Origin: Candidatus Accumulibacter propinquus
GTDB lineage: Bacteria > Pseudomonadota > Gammaproteobacteria > Burkholderiales > Rhodocyclaceae
Direction: 5' to 3'
Length of the DNA stretch: 16,263 nucleotides
NCBI GenBank assembly: GCA_016714935.1
Contig: JADKBU010000062.1
Span: 1-16,263 of the forward strand
The notes under the pieces are model-generated. The model did not search any database and was not told where the DNA came from. It saw nothing but the letters and a program-made list of their open reading frames with translations. Shown in pieces: positions 14,440 through 16,263 of this stretch. The translations under genes were made by a program, and so were the position numbers. Every line of letters starts with the position of its first letter. The stretch's first letter is position 1.

Positions 14440-15333
14440 TCAAGCGGCGAGGGCTTCGGCGGCGAGCTGCGCCGCGGTCTTGCCGATGATCGACTCGTCG
14501 TCGGCTTCCATGATCCCGAACTCCATCAGCAGCGCTTCGAGTTCGTCCATGGTCACCGGCGTCGGGATGACGAAGTTCTTGTTGTCGACGATCTTCTTCG
14601 CCAGCGTGCGATACTCGTCGGCCTGCGGCGCCGTCGGGTCATACTCGATCACCGTCATGCGGCGGATCTCGGCGTGCTGCACGTCGTTGTCGCGCGGGAC
14701 GAAGTGGATCATCTGGGTGCCCAGCCGCTCGGCCAGCGCGATGATCAGCTCGTCTTCGCGGTCGGTGTTGCGGCTGTTGCAGATCAGGCCGGCCAGGCGC
14801 ACGCCGCCGGAGTTGGCGTACTTGACGATGCCCTTGGCGATGTTGTTGGCGGCGTACATGGCCATCATTTCGCCGGAACAGACGATGTAGATTTCCTGTG
14901 CCTTGTTTTCGCGGATCGGCATCGCGAAACCGCCGCAGACGACGTCGCCGAGCATCGTGAAGACGAACTCGAGGTCCTCGTCGTAGGCGCCTTCCTCTTC
15001 GAGGAAGTTGATGGCGGTGATCACGCCGCGACCGGCGCAGCCGACGCCGGGCTCCGGACCACCGGACTCGACGCACTTGATGCCGCCGTAACCGACCGAC
15101 ATCACGTCTTCGAGTTCGAGGTCCTCGACCGAGCCGGCTTCGGCGGCCAGGCCCATCACCGAGTTCTGCGCCTTGCTGTGCAGGATCAGGCGGGTCGAGT
15201 CGGCCTTCGGGTCACAACCGACGATCATCACCCGCTTGCCGATCTCGGCCAGGGCGGCGACGAGGTTCTGGGTGGTGGTAGACTTACCGATACCGCCTTT
15301 GCCGTAGATGGCGGCCTGACGAAGTTTTGCCAT
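14440..15333 (-). CDS. nifH: Nitrogenase iron protein (NifH, dinitrogenase reductase)
   Basis: A 297-residue protein. The P-loop GKGGIGKS is at residues 11-18, the [4Fe-4S] ligands that bridge the dimer are C98 and C132, and D40 and D44 lie in the GCDPKADS switch region. R101 in GCAGRGV is the arginine that DraT ADP-ribosylates in other species. The protein passes electrons to NifDK with ATP hydrolysis and also acts in FeMo-co assembly. The start at 15333 (MAKLRQAAIYG) has AAAGGAG 8 bases upstream; the frame to 15381 adds only leader sequence. It is the first gene of the operon, under a sigma-54-type promoter at 15412-15427. Confidence 0.99.
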   Translation of the reverse strand: MAKLRQAAIYGKGGIGKSTTTQNLVAALAEIGKRVMIVGCDPKADSTRLILHSKAQNSVMGLAAEAGSVEDLELEDVMSVGYGGIKCVESGGPEPGVGCAGRGVITAINFLEEEGAYDEDLEFVFTMLGDVVCGGFAMPIRENKAQEIYIVCSGEMMAMYAANNIAKGIVKYANSGGVRLAGLICNSRNTDREDELIIALAERLGTQMIHFVPRDNDVQHAEIRRMTVIEYDPTAPQADEYRTLAKKIVDNKNFVIPTPVTMDELEALLMEFGIMEADDESIIGKTAAQLAAEALAA

Positions 15334-15411
15334 GATGCAATCTCCTTTGTTGAAATGCTGCGTTGAACTCATTTGAAGCAAGGAAAAATCCCGCGCTCCT
15401 GACAGGGCTTG

Positions 15412-15427
15412 TGCACGGAGCGTGCCA
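15412..15427 (-). promoter_or_regulatory. sigma-54 (-24/-12) promoter of the nif operon
   Basis: On the minus strand the site reads TGGCACGCTCCGTGCA: GG and GC are separated by exactly 10 bases as the RpoN consensus requires (TGGCAC-N5-TTGC, here GTGC). Transcription would start near 15401, about 68 bases before nifH. Confidence 0.82.
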
Positions 15428-15483
15428 GCTTCCGAAAAAATGCCTGAAAGCCAGACGTGGCCAGCCTTTCAACGATTTCTGCA

Positions 15484-15501
15484 GGGCTCCGGCGGGAGCC
15501 C
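15484..15501. other. 7-bp inverted repeat upstream of the nif promoter
   Basis: GGGCTCC at 15484-15490 pairs with GGAGCCC at 15495-15501 across a GGCG loop, between the sigma-54 promoter and the candidate NifA site. It could be a protein site or a hairpin in a draT leader. No role can be assigned. Confidence 0.3.
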
Positions 15502-15532
15502 GACGAGGCGCCGATGTCCGACATTTCCGCGA

Positions 15533-16263
15533 TTGTTTGTCGCGTCTCCCGACAAGGAGGCGGGCGACAACGCCCCGACGCTGCCGCGCCTGGCCCGCCT
15601 GCCGATCAACCGCTGCAATCTGCCGGCGGCGATCCTCGGCGGCCTGACCTACCAGCGGCACCCGACGCCGCTGCAGATCGACGGCGTCGCCGACCTGCAC
15701 AAGCCGCTGTGGGCGCTGCTCGACGACATCCCGAGGCCCCGAGCGCGCCGCGCGTTTCGTCGGCTACATGCAGAACCACTTTCGCCTGCAGCAGCCGGAA
15801 GACGCCGGGCTCGCCGCCGGCCAGCTGGCGCGCGCGCCGCGCCACCTACCTGCGCGTCGTGCGCGGCTGGGCCTTCGACGCCGAAAGCTGCGAGGCGGCG
15901 GTGTTGAAGGGCTGGGTCGAGTCGCGTTTCGGCCTCTGCCCGCGCCATCATGGCGGGAGCGCTGCGCGAACCGGGCAGCGCGCTGCGCTGCGCGCTACGT
16001 CGAGAGTCGCGCGCAGGGCCTGCCGCGACCAACGCCCTGGAGGCACAACTCGACCTGCTGTATGCCTACAGCCGGTACGAACTGGCGCGGCAGTTTCCGC
16101 TCCGCAGCCACCTGCGCTGTACCGGGGCGTCAACCGCCTCGCCGAGCACGAGACCTGAGCCACCACGGCCGGGCGGCGACAAGGTGCTGCTGCTGAACAA
16201 CATCAACTCCTTCGCGCTCGCGAACGCGCCGGCAGATTCGGCGACGACCTGCTGGCCGTCGAT
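15533..16263 (+). pseudogene. draT: DraT (NAD+-dinitrogenase-reductase ADP-ribosyltransferase) homologue, multiply frameshifted and cut by the window end
   Basis: DraT transfers ADP-ribose from NAD+ to the NifH arginine and switches nitrogenase off. Conserved DraT segments appear in order but in changing frames: LPINRCNLPAAILGGLTYQR and on (frame 2, to about 15731), ERAARFVGYMQNHFRLQQPE (frame 3, to about 15835), ATYLRVVRGWAFDAE...LKGWVESRFG (frame 1, to about 15955), ARYVESRAQGL (frame 3), TNALEAQLDLLYAYSRYELA (frame 2), LYRGVNRLAEHE (frame 1), KVLLLNNINSF (frame 2), then frame 1 to the end. Two shifts, near 15730-15740, are explained by one missing C each in C-runs. The start is unclear: a TTG at 15533 is one option; AAGGAGG at 15554-15560 has no start codon at the right distance. 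The ATG at 15422 would overlap the nifH promoter. draG is not seen. Confidence 0.85.
15538..15554. promoter_or_regulatory. candidate NifA upstream activator site (TGT-N11-ACA)
   Basis: TGTCG at 15538-15542 and CGACA at 15550-15554 form an inverted repeat 112-128 bases upstream of the -24 element, the usual distance for a NifA site. The spacer is 11 rather than the consensus 10. The site lies in the draT leader or start region. Confidence 0.45.

Noticed and set aside
12999..14489. 496-codon open frame on the + strand opposite nifD
   Set aside because: It mirrors nifD on the other strand. GC-rich genes often leave long open antisense frames, and the sequence has no recognisable domain.
14362..15366. 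334-codon open frame opposite nifH
   Set aside because: Antisense shadow of nifH.
15422..15907. ATG at 15422 as the draT start
   Set aside because: It would overlap the -24 part of the nifH promoter and add a leader unlike DraT N-termini.

Overview
The window looks like a piece of a betaproteobacterial diazotroph chromosome, most likely a relative of the Rhodocyclales (Accumulibacter, Azoarcus or Dechloromonas type). This rests on the GC-rich coding sequence, on the near full-length similarity of NifH, NifD and NifK to the Azotobacter-type Mo-nitrogenase, and on a draT homologue divergent from nifH. The genus is inference. No 16S rRNA or tRNA gene was seen.

Left part (1-7159, + strand) is an accessory, defence-type region. 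It opens with a truncated second copy of the hsdR 5' end. A HipBA toxin-antitoxin pair follows, with hipA split by one extra T in a T-run. Ten bases after hipA comes a long hsdR (type I restriction endonuclease). hsdR carries a complete REP-associated tyrosine transposase (RAYT, Y1/HUH family) element in frame: 729 bp, exactly 243 codons, between 24-bp perfect inverted repeats, lying between the nuclease and helicase domains. A perfect 37-bp tandem duplication separates hsdR from a small YgjP-like metallopeptidase gene. Next come a start-less ORF remnant, a small unknown protein gene, and a PIN-domain toxin gene that overlaps its putative antitoxin gene. hsdM and hsdS are not in the window; they may lie to the left.

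The middle holds radC (7213-7890, +), which marks the edge of the nitrogen fixation block.

Right part (7955-15333, - strand) is one apparent nif operon, read right to left: nifH, nifD, nifK, nifT, a 2[4Fe-4S] ferredoxin gene, nifY/nafY, a 94-residue nif-linked protein, a 4Fe-4S LRV repeat protein and a 324-residue protein I do not recognise. The last four genes are chained by 4-11 base overlaps. A good -24/-12 (sigma-54) promoter lies upstream of nifH, with an imperfect NifA-type site (TGT-N11-ACA) about 110-130 bp further upstream. Stem-loops lie in the nifH-nifD and nifK-nifT gaps.

Right edge (about 15533-16263, +): a draT homologue runs divergently from nifH. DraT ADP-ribosylates NifH at the arginine seen here as R101, so the switch-off enzyme is beside its target. 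As given, this draT is broken by roughly eight frameshifts in about 530 bp, while each piece keeps good protein similarity. That points to poor consensus at a contig end or very recent decay.
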